In this document: positions 36,001 through 44,575 of the stretch, piece after piece | Layout: each line of letters opens with the position of its first letter | How positions within the stretch are numbered: position 1 is the stretch's first letter | Origin: PGYR01 sp048267165 | Lineage (GTDB): Bacteria > Bacteroidota > Ignavibacteria > Kapaibacteriales > UBA2268 | DNA length: 64,000 nt | Direction of reading: 5' to 3' | Assembly (NCBI GenBank): GCA_048267165.1 | Contig: JBLWYD010000013.1 | Location: 1-64,000, forward strand | Made by a program: the position numbers and the translations under genes | The notes under the pieces: generated by a model | Told to the model about the DNA's origin: nothing | What the model saw: the letters and a program-made list of their open reading frames with translations, nothing else | The model's database searches: none

Positions 36001-37058
36001 AAAATATCAATGGGGAAGTGCTAACTGATTCAACTTCGATTTCTGTCAAAGGTCTTCAGAAAGTAAAAATAAATGGTTATATATCTCTTCCAGATAGCAT
36101 TCAAACTTTGGCTTCAGATTTCAATGGTCAAATAAAGCTAAAAGTAATGGACGGTGATCAGGAAGTCGAAGTAATTGACAACCGTAAAAGACTATACCAA
36201 TTCCAAAAGCTTGGTGGTACATTATCTAATGCAAATTTTGCAGTAGTTAACGGTCGATTCGAAGCGGAGTTTATATTACCAAAGGACATTAGCTTTAGCG
36301 AGAATATGGGTAAAGTATTTAGTTATGCCTTCTCTGATGATACTAGATTTGCAACAGGTAGTTATGATAAGTTAAAAATAGATGGACTGTCAACTTCGGA
36401 TGTTTCTGATAACGAAGGCCCAGAGATAAAGATAATGCTAGATTCTAGAAAGTTTAATCCGGGTGATTTGGTTAGAAATGAGCCACTATTGATAGTAGAT
36501 TTGAGCGATAATTCTGGTATAAACTCTACAGGTATTGGTGTAGGGCATAAAATTGAAGCTTGGATAGACAATAGTGAACAATCTATAGATTTAACTTCAG
36601 ACTATGAAACTTCGTTTGATGATTATAGAAAGGGGACTGCGACTAAGAATTTATTAGGACTAGAACCGGGTGCTCACTTCGTAAAACTTAGAGCGTGGGA
36701 TATATTCAATAACCACACTATTGCAGAAACATATTTCAATATTGGCGAAAATGGTGAAGTTGTAATAAATAATGTTTTAGCTTACCCAACACCTTTTGAA
36801 AATAATACTAAAATAAAGTTCAAACATAATTTGAATCCACCGGTTGATGTAACTTTAGATATATATGACTCTAAGGGGATGAGAGTAAATACTTTAGTAA
36901 ATAAGGTATTGACTCCTTACGAAGGTGAGATAGATTGGGAAGGAGTAGATATGTACGGAACTGACGTAAGTATAGGCACTTACTACTTTAGATTAAAACT
37001 TGATAACTTAATTGCAAAACAAACGTTCTTAGAAGGGCGAACTGTAAAGATTAAATAA
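33024..37058 (+). CDS. porU: type IX secretion sortase PorU (C25 gingipain-like)
   Basis: 1344 aa from the ATG at 33024; the upstream TTG at 33003 would spoil the signal peptide (MNLLNKTLLSIVTLIIVSYS). A beta-rich N-terminal half is followed by a C25 cysteine-peptidase domain with catalytic His near 856 (NWYGHGNPQVW) and Cys near 891 (LTAATCDFAKYDN). The end is an Ig/FlgD-like sorting-type domain (LAYPTPFENNTKIKF, GTDVSIGTYYFRLKLDN). PorU removes the C-terminal domains of type IX cargo at the surface and attaches the proteins to LPS. A TTTG...TAATTTG promoter-like pair lies so near the ATG (33008-33014) that the transcript may be almost leaderless. porV follows. Confidence 0.9.
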   Translation: MNLLNKTLLSIVTLIIVSYSAYAKTEIISSTANSLTIVYTPELVSNNVITINGIEYTQPVFDDAGNILEQTGYPQLIATKKAIAVPSPTGYSIQNIEIGPIKSINSVIAPVYLLGREDDTQIDRRAYLNRPIEEWANIEYNGISRDKYSATLNIINAKYNPYSKSIEIPEYVKVTIKFDSKGTKSNRKNQRNSINNSFLNSNVAKNWTVSDEQLFFRNDIEKQTKANKVQSDEVLSSGSWFKIRISETGVYELTAEYLNDFGISIPNNNVNTIKIFGNGGHELPENVDFAALNQMNQQNIIVKKNPDGSLKSIVFFAGGTTGFEYGTRGLKNEEFFNGFKVIHYLNHFSKNNNYLLTWGGDEGKRSIPATAVTGDIKNDLNVFTRRQFFEEELISAYHGGAGKQFFGRTYFSDSFDQDLINLADEGNLTYRLSLAHAGASKSGGQFSVKDNGKLVAENLYLLSTVEEAYRKFFEFTIPRNEVPNKDKISLKLDYTNAGQTNANGIFDYLEIHYPSKTIAHNGEVYMFTDPLLSGLTKYNFTGFNGDVYAYDISDMGNPIQLEAKSQGKFDLITDLTENQPKRFFLSSNLRKPVSIEKVDIKGLRNTKFNNDVIVITHSKLRESAKKFKEYREANSNLSVGIFEITDIYNEYNAGTMDITAVRDFIAQAMTNWDVKPTYVVLWGDGHYDYREILTTQTNFVPPHLSEDEYNSFASVKSICTDDYYARVVGNDKALDLAIGRLTINTEKEGNIIVEKIKHYENNSSIDNWRNKITLVADDGFSGTENPDKEGDGDLFVRHSEDFSNNRVPKFMEQRKIYSVEYESQLTAGGIRKPSANAAILKSVNEEGVLLLNWYGHGNPQVWSHEGILDRDVSIRQMVNYDKLFFLTAATCDFAKYDNFESLSGAELMLLNEYGGSIGVFGSSRVVYATQNHYLNRALYSNLFTRNENGDYLTLGEAVFNLKQTFNSDNDEKYFLLGDPTLRLLIPRYDIVLENINGEVLTDSTSISVKGLQKVKINGYISLPDSIQTLASDFNGQIKLKVMDGDQEVEVIDNRKRLYQFQKLGGTLSNANFAVVNGRFEAEFILPKDISFSENMGKVFSYAFSDDTRFATGSYDKLKIDGLSTSDVSDNEGPEIKIMLDSRKFNPGDLVRNEPLLIVDLSDNSGINSTGIGVGHKIEAWIDNSEQSIDLTSDYETSFDDYRKGTATKNLLGLEPGAHFVKLRAWDIFNNHTIAETYFNIGENGEVVINNVLAYPTPFENNTKIKFKHNLNPPVDVTLDIYDSKGMRVNTLVNKVLTPYEGEIDWEGVDMYGTDVSIGTYYFRLKLDNLIAKQTFLEGRTVKIK

Positions 37059-37115
37059 TAAACTATAGACTTTAATTAATTTTTTTTTAAATTTGAAACT
37101 TAGAAATTCTTACAT

Positions 37116-37120
37116 GGAGG
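37116..37120 (+). promoter_or_regulatory. ribosome binding site GGAGG
   Basis: It stands 8 nt before the TTG at 37129, which suggests that this TTG, rather than the ATG at 37144 or 37147, starts porV. Confidence 0.5.
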
Positions 37121-37128
37121 ATATTCCT

Positions 37129-38262
37129 TTGATAACTTCGAAAATGATGAAGACAATATTAATATTAACAGTTACATTACTCGTTGGTAACTATAACGCC
37201 AAAGCTCAATCTGGCGGCTCTGCTGTACAGAGTTCGGCAGTTCCTTTCCTAATGATATCTCCTGATGCTCGTGCGAGCGGTATGGGTGAAGTTGGGACAG
37301 CAATAGCAGATGATGTGAATGCTATCTATTGGAATCCGGGCGGATTAGCTTTCCTTGATTATTTCGATTACGGCTATACATTCGATGATGAAGGAACTAG
37401 AACTCCTTTCAGACAAGTTGCTTTAGCATTCTCACCTTGGTTACCTCAGTTCAATGCTGATTTGTATTATAGTTATGGTACTATTGCACAACACTTTGAG
37501 GAAATAGACGGTACTGTTGCATTTAACTTCATATTTATGAACTTAGGTGAATTCAAAAGAACATTAGAAAATTCACAAGAAGCTGGTACATTCACTTCTA
37601 ATGAATTCTCATTTGGCTTTTCTTATGGAACTATTATCGCTCCCGATCTTGGTTTCGGTTTCCAACTACGATATATACAATCAAACTTAACTCCTACTGG
37701 TCAAGGTTCTGGTGCTCAATCAGGTACTGGTGTCAGTGGTGGATTCGATGTTGGGTTACTATGGAAGCCATCTGATTTACAAGTATTAGGTGCTGATTTT
37801 GAAGACAGATTAGCTTTGGGTATGAATTTGCAGAATGTTGGTCCTAAGATGACTTACATAAACGAAGCAGATCCACTTCCAACTAACTTGAAATTGGGTA
37901 TCGCTTACGATGTTGTAAAAGATGAATTCAACAAACTTACATTCGCTTTTGACTATACTAAACTATTAGTAAATAGAGACAGAAACGGCTCTGACCCTAT
38001 TCCACTTTCATTCGTATCTTCTTGGGAGAACAATGCAATGGAATTCGCTGGTGGAGTTGAATACTGGTACGAAGACGTAGTTGCGTTGCGTGCTGGTTAC
38101 TTTACTGAGCCAGATAATGCTGGTGCACGTAAATTCTGGAACTTCGGTGCTGGTGTTAGATATGATATATTCAGACTGGATTTCAGTTTTATCAATACTA
38201 TCGAAGAAAATCACCCTCTAGCAAATACGCTTAGATTCTCGTTACTTGCTGATTGGGAATAA
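37129..38262 (+). CDS. porV: type IX secretion outer-membrane protein PorV
   Basis: 377 aa with the TTG start (GGAGG 8 nt upstream); the ATG at 37147 would give a 371-aa form with the same signal peptide (cleaved after KAQ). Family marks: PFLMISPDARASGMGEVGTA, then DDVNAIYWNPGGLAFL near the N-terminus, repeated membrane strands and the C-terminal GAGVRYDIFRLDFSF. PorV is a FadL-type barrel that shuttles type IX cargo to the PorU sortase; adjacency to porU fits. A strong terminator follows. Confidence 0.9.
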   Translation: MITSKMMKTILILTVTLLVGNYNAKAQSGGSAVQSSAVPFLMISPDARASGMGEVGTAIADDVNAIYWNPGGLAFLDYFDYGYTFDDEGTRTPFRQVALAFSPWLPQFNADLYYSYGTIAQHFEEIDGTVAFNFIFMNLGEFKRTLENSQEAGTFTSNEFSFGFSYGTIIAPDLGFGFQLRYIQSNLTPTGQGSGAQSGTGVSGGFDVGLLWKPSDLQVLGADFEDRLALGMNLQNVGPKMTYINEADPLPTNLKLGIAYDVVKDEFNKLTFAFDYTKLLVNRDRNGSDPIPLSFVSSWENNAMEFAGGVEYWYEDVVALRAGYFTEPDNAGARKFWNFGAGVRYDIFRLDFSFINTIEENHPLANTLRFSLLADWE

Positions 38263-38295
38263 AACCTAAGACTCAAAATTAGAAAAAAAATTAAG

Positions 38296-38328
38296 AAAGC
38301 TGTTCATACAAATGAACAGCTTTTTTTG
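38296..38328 (+). terminator. intrinsic terminator of porU-porV
   Basis: AGCTGTTCAT-ACAA-ATGAACAGCT, a perfect 10-bp stem extended by A-T pairs to 12, followed by a run of T. Confidence 0.9.
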
Positions 38329-38336
38329 TATTCCTG

Positions 38337-38370
38337 TCATCGCGAGGACTGTAAGGACGTGGCGATCTCA
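38337..38370. repeat. dispersed palindromic repeat (TCATCGCGAGG type)
   Basis: An imperfect inverted repeat, ATCGCGAGGA with GGACGTGGCGAT. I recognise the general form from intergenic repeats in several Bacteroidota genomes. Only one copy is in this window. Confidence 0.45.
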
Positions 38371-38380
38371 ATTAACCTGA

Positions 38381-38456
38381 ATCACAGATTATTTGGATTA
38401 CAGGATTTCACAGATTCTTATTTATTAGAATCAGAATTTACAGGATTAAAGGATTT
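38381..38456. repeat. ACAGATT/GGATT repeat cluster
   Basis: Short related words recur: CACAGATT twice, GGATTACAGGATT and ACAGGATTAAAGGATT. This resembles the dispersed intergenic repeat with the core GGATTTCACAGATT known from many bacteria. It is non-coding. Confidence 0.45.
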
Positions 38457-38483
38457 GCTGAATGGGTTGGAGTAGAGCTTGTA

Positions 38484-38504
38484 GAGACGTATTGCATACG
38501 TCTC
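38484..38504. repeat. GAGACGTAT palindrome
   Basis: GAGACGTAT-TGC-ATACGTCTC, perfect 9-bp arms, preceded by GTA. It matches the form of REP-like elements (GTAGAGACG...CGTCTC) dispersed in Bacteroidota and cyanobacteria. Confidence 0.6.
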
Positions 38505-38547
38505 AAAAACGATCGCGACACGCTGAATATTTATTGAAATATATTTT

Positions 38548-39327
38548 CTATTTACTCTTTTCATCTAGTATATCCTGCAACTCATCTTTCATTGACTTAG
38601 GGATTATAGGAACGAGTTTAAATGTTTTTGTATCAAATCCAATTACATCATCTATGTTATTATTTTGAACTTTAATATTCTCCTCGATAGTTTCTATTCC
38701 GATTATATTTGTACCCTTAATTGGAAAAAACTCCATGATACTTTTATTACCTATATCAAATGAGAGTAATTTAAGACTATTAATATCGAATACATATAGA
38801 TTGCTTCTGTCCCTACCGTTCAATGTCCCATCTTTATTCGTATCATCACCAATCACTTTAAATAAAAGTAATTCACTTATACCATCTCGGAAATATGACC
38901 AATAGATTATAGCTAATTTTCTATCAAATACTATCTGTTTAATATCCTTCCTATAATCAATATAAACAAAGTTATTATTTAGCCCTGAATTGAAATTTCT
39001 TAATTCAAAGGATTTAGATTTATATCTATTATTATCAAACATGGCCATTCCTAAAACTTCTTTTGTTCTAATTTGCCCAACTGGTAAAACATAATTTGAT
39101 TTAGAAGTGTCTAATGGGATTAGTTTGCCCATACTTAATAATTGCAATGATTCTGTTGAGTCAGCGCTACTAATTATATCAACACCTTCTTCAATTGAGT
39201 CGTTTGACCTAAATAATGGAGATATGAGACTATATGTCGCTCCTAAAAGTGAAATTAAGCCTACAATCAGAATACTAGTTCCAATTATAGCTAATAGTTT
39301 TTGGTTATATCTAGTTAATTTACACAT
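38548..39327 (-). CDS. membrane-anchored hypothetical protein, 259 aa
   Basis: One N-terminal membrane helix (about 11-35, LLAIIGTSILIVGLISLLGA), then a periplasmic beta-rich domain. Residues around 160-175 read GDDTNKDGTLNGRD, a calcium-loop-like motif (DxNxDGxxxxxD), followed by LYVFDINSLKLLSFDI. No family recognised. It is last in a minus-strand run with the exonuclease and CNNM genes, 26 nt after the former, but no functional link is evident. Confidence 0.6.
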   Translation of the reverse strand: MCKLTRYNQKLLAIIGTSILIVGLISLLGATYSLISPLFRSNDSIEEGVDIISSADSTESLQLLSMGKLIPLDTSKSNYVLPVGQIRTKEVLGMAMFDNNRYKSKSFELRNFNSGLNNNFVYIDYRKDIKQIVFDRKLAIIYWSYFRDGISELLLFKVIGDDTNKDGTLNGRDRSNLYVFDINSLKLLSFDIGNKSIMEFFPIKGTNIIGIETIEENIKVQNNNIDDVIGFDTKTFKLVPIIPKSMKDELQDILDEKSK

Positions 39328-39353
39328 ATAAACTCCATTCTTTTATAGTTGAA

Positions 39354-40160
39354 CTACACCCCCAACTCCAGCACAATAGGGCAGTGGTCTGAGCCGAGTT
39401 GCTGTGGTTGATGATAAGCGTTTTTTACTTGTAGCAGCAAATCATTGCTCACGAAGTGATAATCTATTCTCCAACCAACATTGTTCTCTCTTGCTCTGCC
39501 TCGTGGTGACCACCATGTGTAGTTATCACCTTCTTTGCTGAATAGTCGGAATGCATCCGAATAACCCATTGCAAATATCTCATCTAGCTTGTCCCGCTCT
39601 TCGGGTAGGAAGCCAGAGGTTTTCTCATTATCTTTTGGTCGAGCTAGATCAATTTCCGTGTGTGCAGTATTGAAATCACCACTTACAATTACTTTTCTTC
39701 CGTCTTTTCTTCTTTCATTTGCCTTAGCGAATAGTGCATCGTAGAATTCTAGTTTGTACTGCACTCGCTCAGGGCCTTTTTGTCCGTTCGGAAAATATAC
39801 ATTGAAGTAAGATATACCATCTATGCCTATTTCTATCACTCTGCCTTCATTATCGAATCTTTCTTCGTCTATGCTATCATTTATGTACTCTGGCTCATCC
39901 TTGCTGAATATAGCTACTCCGCTGTACCCTTTCTTTATCTTGCAAGCTGAGAAATACGATTTGTATCCCTCTGGTGCTAATAGGTGCTCGAGGATTTGGT
40001 CTTTTTCGGACTTCGTTTCTTGCATTAGTAGCAAATCAGGTTGCTCTTTTTCTACATATTCGAATAAATCATTTATTTGAACTTTCTCGCCATATCTCAA
40101 TTTTGGGTTTTGCCCTGATATTGATCTATAACCGTTTATATTCCACGAAACTATCTTCAT
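39354..40160 (-). CDS. xth: exodeoxyribonuclease III
   Basis: 268 aa, the usual size. AP-endonuclease/3'-5' exonuclease of base-excision repair. Motifs: KIVSWNINGYRS at the start, LLLMQETKS with the metal Glu, YSGVAIFSK, VSGDFNTAH, RIDYHFVS and the catalytic LGSDHCPIVLE at the C-terminus. It begins 9 nt after the CNNM-type gene, so the two are probably cotranscribed. Confidence 0.96.
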   Translation of the reverse strand: MKIVSWNINGYRSISGQNPKLRYGEKVQINDLFEYVEKEQPDLLLMQETKSEKDQILEHLLAPEGYKSYFSACKIKKGYSGVAIFSKDEPEYINDSIDEERFDNEGRVIEIGIDGISYFNVYFPNGQKGPERVQYKLEFYDALFAKANERRKDGRKVIVSGDFNTAHTEIDLARPKDNEKTSGFLPEERDKLDEIFAMGYSDAFRLFSKEGDNYTWWSPRGRARENNVGWRIDYHFVSNDLLLQVKNAYHQPQQLGSDHCPIVLELGV

Positions 40161-40169
40161 TCTCTTTCC

Positions 40170-41240
40170 TTATTTTATTATATCTTTATCATCATCTTCG
40201 GAGATAATACCGAGCTTTTTGGCTCTTTTCTCCCAATTCTTTCTAGCGAATTGTTGCAAATCTTCTGTTGTGTCGTACTCATCCATTATTTCTACACCGA
40301 GCAGGGTCTCAATTATGTCTTCCATTGTCAATATACCAGAGAAGCCCTTATATTCATCATATACAGCGGCTATATGCTCGTTGTTATGGATGAATTGCTC
40401 ATAAGCAGTAGGTAATGTATCATCTATTGAAATAAACTTAATAGGCCGCTTAAACTTAACTAATTTGCTCTTTCCTTGCTTGGCTATTATGTCGTTTATC
40501 AAATCTTCTTTGATTACATAGCCAGTTATATTCTCTACTGATTCATTGTATAGTGGAATACGTGTAAAGTGTCTGAATTTCAGATTCTTGAAGAATTCAG
40601 TCGCTGTTGTGTTCTCATCTTCGGAGACTACTACCGTTCTTGGAGTCATAATATCGTGTACTGTTATCTCATTGAATCGAAGTAGATTCTGTATTATTTG
40701 AGATTCTTCTCTTTCGAGTACTCCTTCTGTTTCACCGAGCATAGTCATCATGTGTATATCGTAACGACTTATATCACTTCCTTCTTTCTTGACTTTGAAC
40801 CTTTTTGTTATAAAGGGAGCTAATACTACGAAAGGATAAAGAATCCATATCATACCTTGCAAAGCATAAGCTATAAACGGAGCGAATTGCTTCCAATACG
40901 CTGCCCCAATAGTTTTAGGTATAATTTCAGAGATTATTAGAATAATCAGAGTTAATGCTACAGATATAGCAGTTAGATACTCCGTACCCCATATATTCTG
41001 TGCCTGAGCACCTACACCAGCCGCACCGAAAGTATTAGCGAAAGTATTTAGAGTTAGAATAGCTGTAAGTGGTTTATCCACCTCGTCTTTGAAACGCTTT
41101 AGTTTGAAAGCATAAGGACGTTTTTCCATCACTTCGGCGCTGATAAAGCTATGAGTTGTACTTAGTAATGCCGCTTCCAAAAATGAACAAAGGAAGGAAA
41201 AAAATACGGCAATAAATAAGTAAATTAGTAAGAGTTCCAT
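40170..41240 (-). CDS. CNNM/HlyC-CorC family transporter (DUF21 and CBS domains)
   Basis: 356 aa. DUF21 membrane domain (1-150; FLEAALLSTT, ISEIIPKTIG and three to four helices), then a CBS pair (about 195-320: IMTPRTVVV, FTRIPLYNESVENITGYV, VYDEYKGFSGILTMEDIIE). The C-terminal CorC_HlyC domain seen in many relatives is lacking; the chain ends in a short acidic-basic tail. Members move or sense Mg2+ or Na+ with adenine-nucleotide control through the CBS units. Confidence 0.9.
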   Translation of the reverse strand: MELLLIYLFIAVFFSFLCSFLEAALLSTTHSFISAEVMEKRPYAFKLKRFKDEVDKPLTAILTLNTFANTFGAAGVGAQAQNIWGTEYLTAISVALTLIILIISEIIPKTIGAAYWKQFAPFIAYALQGMIWILYPFVVLAPFITKRFKVKKEGSDISRYDIHMMTMLGETEGVLEREESQIIQNLLRFNEITVHDIMTPRTVVVSEDENTTATEFFKNLKFRHFTRIPLYNESVENITGYVIKEDLINDIIAKQGKSKLVKFKRPIKFISIDDTLPTAYEQFIHNNEHIAAVYDEYKGFSGILTMEDIIETLLGVEIMDEYDTTEDLQQFARKNWEKRAKKLGIISEDDDKDIIK

Positions 41241-41292
41241 ATATTTAGGATTAGTGGTTTTAATTTTTTTGAAATATAATCAATCCGATTAG

Positions 41293-43479
41293 ATGAACAA
41301 ACCTATTTCAGATGATTTACCTTTGCAATTTATCAAAGGTATTGGTCCAAAGCGTGCAAAAGCGTTAGTAAAAGAGAATATTTATCATCCGATAGACTTG
41401 ATAAATTATTTTCCACGCGATTATATAAATCGCGATTCTTCGTTTACACTTGCCTCTTTAAGCAAAAAACTGTTCTTCAGCTCAAATAATATTTTTGATT
41501 ATGAACAAGATTACAGAAACGTTGAGTACTCATTTATAGTTGATGTTGTAGATAAATCTCTTCAGAGTTTTAGAAATAGACGCAAATTATTCTTTCTTTC
41601 TGTCAAAGATGATAGCGGAGGAACAGCGAAAATTAACTTTTGGGCAAATGTTCATTTCTTCGAAAATACGTACAAAGTTGGCGATAAATTACTGATTAGC
41701 GGTAAGCCAGATAAATCCAAATTTGGGATTTCATTCACTCATCCAGAAATAGATAAGATTGATTTGGATGAGTTGAAGGAATTCAAAGAAGAGGGGATAC
41801 TCCCACTTTACAAATTACCGACATCATTTATCAAAGTTGGTATTCGCAATCGTGCAATGAGGGATATGATTCGTCATTGTCTTGACCAGTACTTAACTTC
41901 AGTAGAAGAGACACTTGATAAAGAAATATTAGAACAAATAGATGCCCCAGATATACAAACAGCAACAGAGAATCTACATTTCCCGGCTAGTACTAGTCTG
42001 CTAAAATTATCGCAAAAGCGATTCAAATTTGAAGAAATGTTATTCTACCAGCTTACTATTCTCTCTCAGCAAGATAAGTACGTGAAAACAGAGAAAGCTG
42101 CACCTATGGGTAAGTCGTTAAAGCTAGCTAAAGAAACACTTGCGAGCTTTCCTTTTGAGTTAACGGATGATCAGAAAAATGCACTGAATATAATCTGGAA
42201 GAAGCTAAACTCTACTAAGCCTATGAATGTTCTATTACAAGGGGATGTTGGTTCTGGTAAGACAATAGTCGCTATTGTGTCTATGATGATGGCGGTTGAA
42301 AGTGGTCATCAGACTTTGCTTATGGCACCAACAGAGATATTAGCAAAACAACACTATAAGACATTGCAAACACTTCTACCAGATTCTATCAGAACTGAAT
42401 TACTAGTCGGCGGACTATCTGCCAAAGATAAGAAAGAGACATTAGGTAAAATAGAATCAGGACTTACGAATATTATCATAGGTACTCACGCACTATTCCA
42501 AGATAAGGTTGAGTATAATAATCTAGGGTATGTTGTGATAGATGAACAGCATAGATTCGGAGTTGATCAGCGTTCTTTACTCAAAGAACTAGGGAAGAAA
42601 TCTGGTGATGAGAGTACAGTTCCGCACATGTTATTGATGACAGCTACACCTATCCCACGTACACTGGCAATGACAAAATATACAGATTTGCAGATAGTTT
42701 CTATTAAATCTAAGCCAAAAGATAGAAAAGAAATCGTGACTAAAGTTAGATTTGAAAGTGATTTACCGAAAATATATGAGTTTATAAAAGCTCAAGTAAA
42801 AGAGGGTAGACAAGCCTATATTGTTTATCCATTAGTAGAAGAATCTGATAAATTGGAATTAAAATCTGCTGTTGAGCATTATGAATTGCTTAGCAAACAG
42901 ATATTTCCTGAATTGAGGTGTGGACTTTTACACGGACAGATGCACTGGAAAGAGAAAGATGAAGTGATGAAAGATTTCTCAGATTGTAAGTACGATGTTC
43001 TTGTATCGACTACAGTTATAGAAGTAGGGATAGATGTTCCTAATACAACAGTTATGCTCATAGAAAATGCCGAAAGATTTGGGCTGTCCCAACTGCACCA
43101 GTTACGAGGGCGTGTGGGAAGGGGAGAATATCAATCCTATTGCATATTAGTAGCATCGCAAAAGTATAAACAATTGTTTGTGAAGAATCTGACGGATATA
43201 CCTACAGTAAAAAGGCTTAACGCATTAGAATCTACGAGTGATGGATTCGAATTATCTGAAGTTGATTTGGAACTTCGTGGTCCTGGTGATTTCCTCGGGA
43301 CTAAACAATCTGGAATGCCCGAGTTTAAGTTTGTAGATTTGGTCAATGATAGAGACATAATAAACGAGGCTAAACGCACAGCAGAGAGATTAATAGAGTC
43401 TGGGTTACAAAACTACCCCAAAACGGCTAAAACCTACTCTATACACGAAAAAAAGGGTAAGTATATTACTGTTGGTTAG
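41293..43479 (+). CDS. recG: ATP-dependent DNA helicase RecG
   Basis: 728 aa. N-terminal wedge domain with OB fold (FIKGIGPKRAKAL at the start, then FLSVKDDSGGTAKINFW), helicase motif I LLQGDVGSGKT, motif II VIDEQHRFG, motif III MTATPIPRTLAM, motif VI QLRGRVGRG, and the C-terminal DLELRGPGDFLGTKQSG typical of RecG. It reverses stalled forks and resolves branched DNA. Slightly longer than the common 690 aa form. Convergent with a thioesterase gene, 1 bp between stops. Confidence 0.97.
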   Translation: MNKPISDDLPLQFIKGIGPKRAKALVKENIYHPIDLINYFPRDYINRDSSFTLASLSKKLFFSSNNIFDYEQDYRNVEYSFIVDVVDKSLQSFRNRRKLFFLSVKDDSGGTAKINFWANVHFFENTYKVGDKLLISGKPDKSKFGISFTHPEIDKIDLDELKEFKEEGILPLYKLPTSFIKVGIRNRAMRDMIRHCLDQYLTSVEETLDKEILEQIDAPDIQTATENLHFPASTSLLKLSQKRFKFEEMLFYQLTILSQQDKYVKTEKAAPMGKSLKLAKETLASFPFELTDDQKNALNIIWKKLNSTKPMNVLLQGDVGSGKTIVAIVSMMMAVESGHQTLLMAPTEILAKQHYKTLQTLLPDSIRTELLVGGLSAKDKKETLGKIESGLTNIIIGTHALFQDKVEYNNLGYVVIDEQHRFGVDQRSLLKELGKKSGDESTVPHMLLMTATPIPRTLAMTKYTDLQIVSIKSKPKDRKEIVTKVRFESDLPKIYEFIKAQVKEGRQAYIVYPLVEESDKLELKSAVEHYELLSKQIFPELRCGLLHGQMHWKEKDEVMKDFSDCKYDVLVSTTVIEVGIDVPNTTVMLIENAERFGLSQLHQLRGRVGRGEYQSYCILVASQKYKQLFVKNLTDIPTVKRLNALESTSDGFELSEVDLELRGPGDFLGTKQSGMPEFKFVDLVNDRDIINEAKRTAERLIESGLQNYPKTAKTYSIHEKKGKYITVG

Positions 43480-43480
43480 C

Positions 43481-43855
43481 CTAAGCATCAATCATTTCCA
43501 TAGTCAAGCCGTGTGGCTTTGCTCGTCCATTGCCGTCCATATTTACAAATACTATTTTGTCAATGGTTACAACAACAGTTTCAGTTCCTTTTACTCTTAC
43601 TAAACATTTCAAAGTTACAGAGGTTCTTCCTAGTGATAGTAACTCGCACCCAATCTCAATTATATCTCCTCTGAAAGCAGGACTTACAAACTCTACTTCA
43701 GACATATATTTAGTAACAACTTTGTTGTTATTGAGCTGGCAAATCACAAAAATAGAAGCTTCTTCGTCTATCCATTCCATCAGTACTCCACCCATTAATG
43801 CTCCCGAAGGACTCAAATCTGGTGGCTTAACATGTTTTCTTGTATTAAATTTCAT
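43481..43855 (-). CDS. acyl-CoA thioesterase, hotdog family, copy 1
   Basis: 124 aa, a single hotdog domain as in YciA-type enzymes: ALMGGVLMEWIDEEASIF with the active-site acid region on the central helix, YMSEVEFVSPAFRGDIIEIG and IVFVNMDGNGRAKPHG near the end. It hydrolyses acyl-CoA in the cytosol. Its ATG overlaps the stop of the upstream paralogue (ATGA at 43855-43852). Last gene of a six-gene run. Confidence 0.9.
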   Translation of the reverse strand: MKFNTRKHVKPPDLSPSGALMGGVLMEWIDEEASIFVICQLNNNKVVTKYMSEVEFVSPAFRGDIIEIGCELLSLGRTSVTLKCLVRVKGTETVVVTIDKIVFVNMDGNGRAKPHGLTMEMIDA

Positions 43856-44235
43856 TTATTTTTCTCCGCCAACATTTCCATAGTTTTACCGTGTGCTTTC
43901 GGTCTTCCACTTGAATCAACATGAACTAAAACAATCTCCTCAATCCTAATAATTGTTGTCTTAGTGTCTTTTACTCTAACTTCACAGTCGATTGTTATGG
44001 AAGTTCTACCAACTTTAACAGTCTCACAACCGATTTCGATTATATCATTATTAAATGCTGGGTTTACGAAATCAATCTCTGACATATACTTTGTAACAAT
44101 ATGATTATCATCAAGTTGACACATGGCATATATAGCGGCTTCTTCGTCTATCCATTTCAATAATTGTCCACCAAATAATGTATTCGCTGGATTCAAGTCC
44201 GGTGGACTTACTAGTTTTCTTGTTTTAAATACCAT
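43852..44235 (-). CDS. acyl-CoA thioesterase, hotdog family, copy 2
   Basis: 127 aa and clearly a tandem paralogue of the following gene (TLFGGQLLKWIDEEAAIYAM, YMSEIDFVNPAFNNDIIEIG, VDSSGRPKAHGKTMEM). It starts 4 nt after the arsC-family gene and is translationally coupled to copy 1. Two coupled single-hotdog subunits may form a mixed hexamer, or differ in chain-length preference; this is inference. Confidence 0.9.
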   Translation of the reverse strand: MVFKTRKLVSPPDLNPANTLFGGQLLKWIDEEAAIYAMCQLDDNHIVTKYMSEIDFVNPAFNNDIIEIGCETVKVGRTSITIDCEVRVKDTKTTIIRIEEIVLVHVDSSGRPKAHGKTMEMLAEKNK

Positions 44236-44239
44236 ATTT

Positions 44240-44575
44240 CTATTTTACCCAATTTTTCCATTCATTTGGTTCGTAACCGCAAGTCACTTTACGTTCATAT
44301 CTGACTATTGGTGTTCTGACTAGATTATTATTCGCTAATATTTCTTCTTTTGTGTCGTAGGTCATGTATTCTAGTCCTTTGTCTTTATATGCTTTACCGT
44401 CAGTATCTAATAGGTTCTCTACACCAATCTTATTTGCAATATTATCAAATTCACCAGGACTTAGCTCTTTCTCATTCAGATCACGGAAGTGAGGTTCTAT
44501 TCTTCTTTCCTTAAAGAATCGAATAGCTTTCTTAGTCTCGCTGCATTTCTTCGTACCCATAATCTGTATTACCAC
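44240..44575 (-). CDS. ArsC/Spx-family thioredoxin-fold protein
   Basis: 111 aa, starting at a GTG that overlaps the last base of the pyrC stop (TAGTG). The fold begins IQIMGTKKCSETKKAIRFF with one Cys at about 11 and no second Cys at +3, so it belongs to the ArsC/YffB group rather than to CxxC Spx. The segment VRTPIVRYERKVTCGY contains the cis-Pro loop. It may be a glutathione- or thiol-dependent reductase; true arsenate reduction is not shown. Confidence 0.85.
   Translation of the reverse strand: MVIQIMGTKKCSETKKAIRFFKERRIEPHFRDLNEKELSPGEFDNIANKIGVENLLDTDGKAYKDKGLEYMTYDTKEEILANNNLVRTPIVRYERKVTCGYEPNEWKNWVK

Noticed and set aside
38381..38504. Possible CRISPR array
   Set aside because: Repeats differ in kind and spacing, have no regular spacers, and no cas gene is near.
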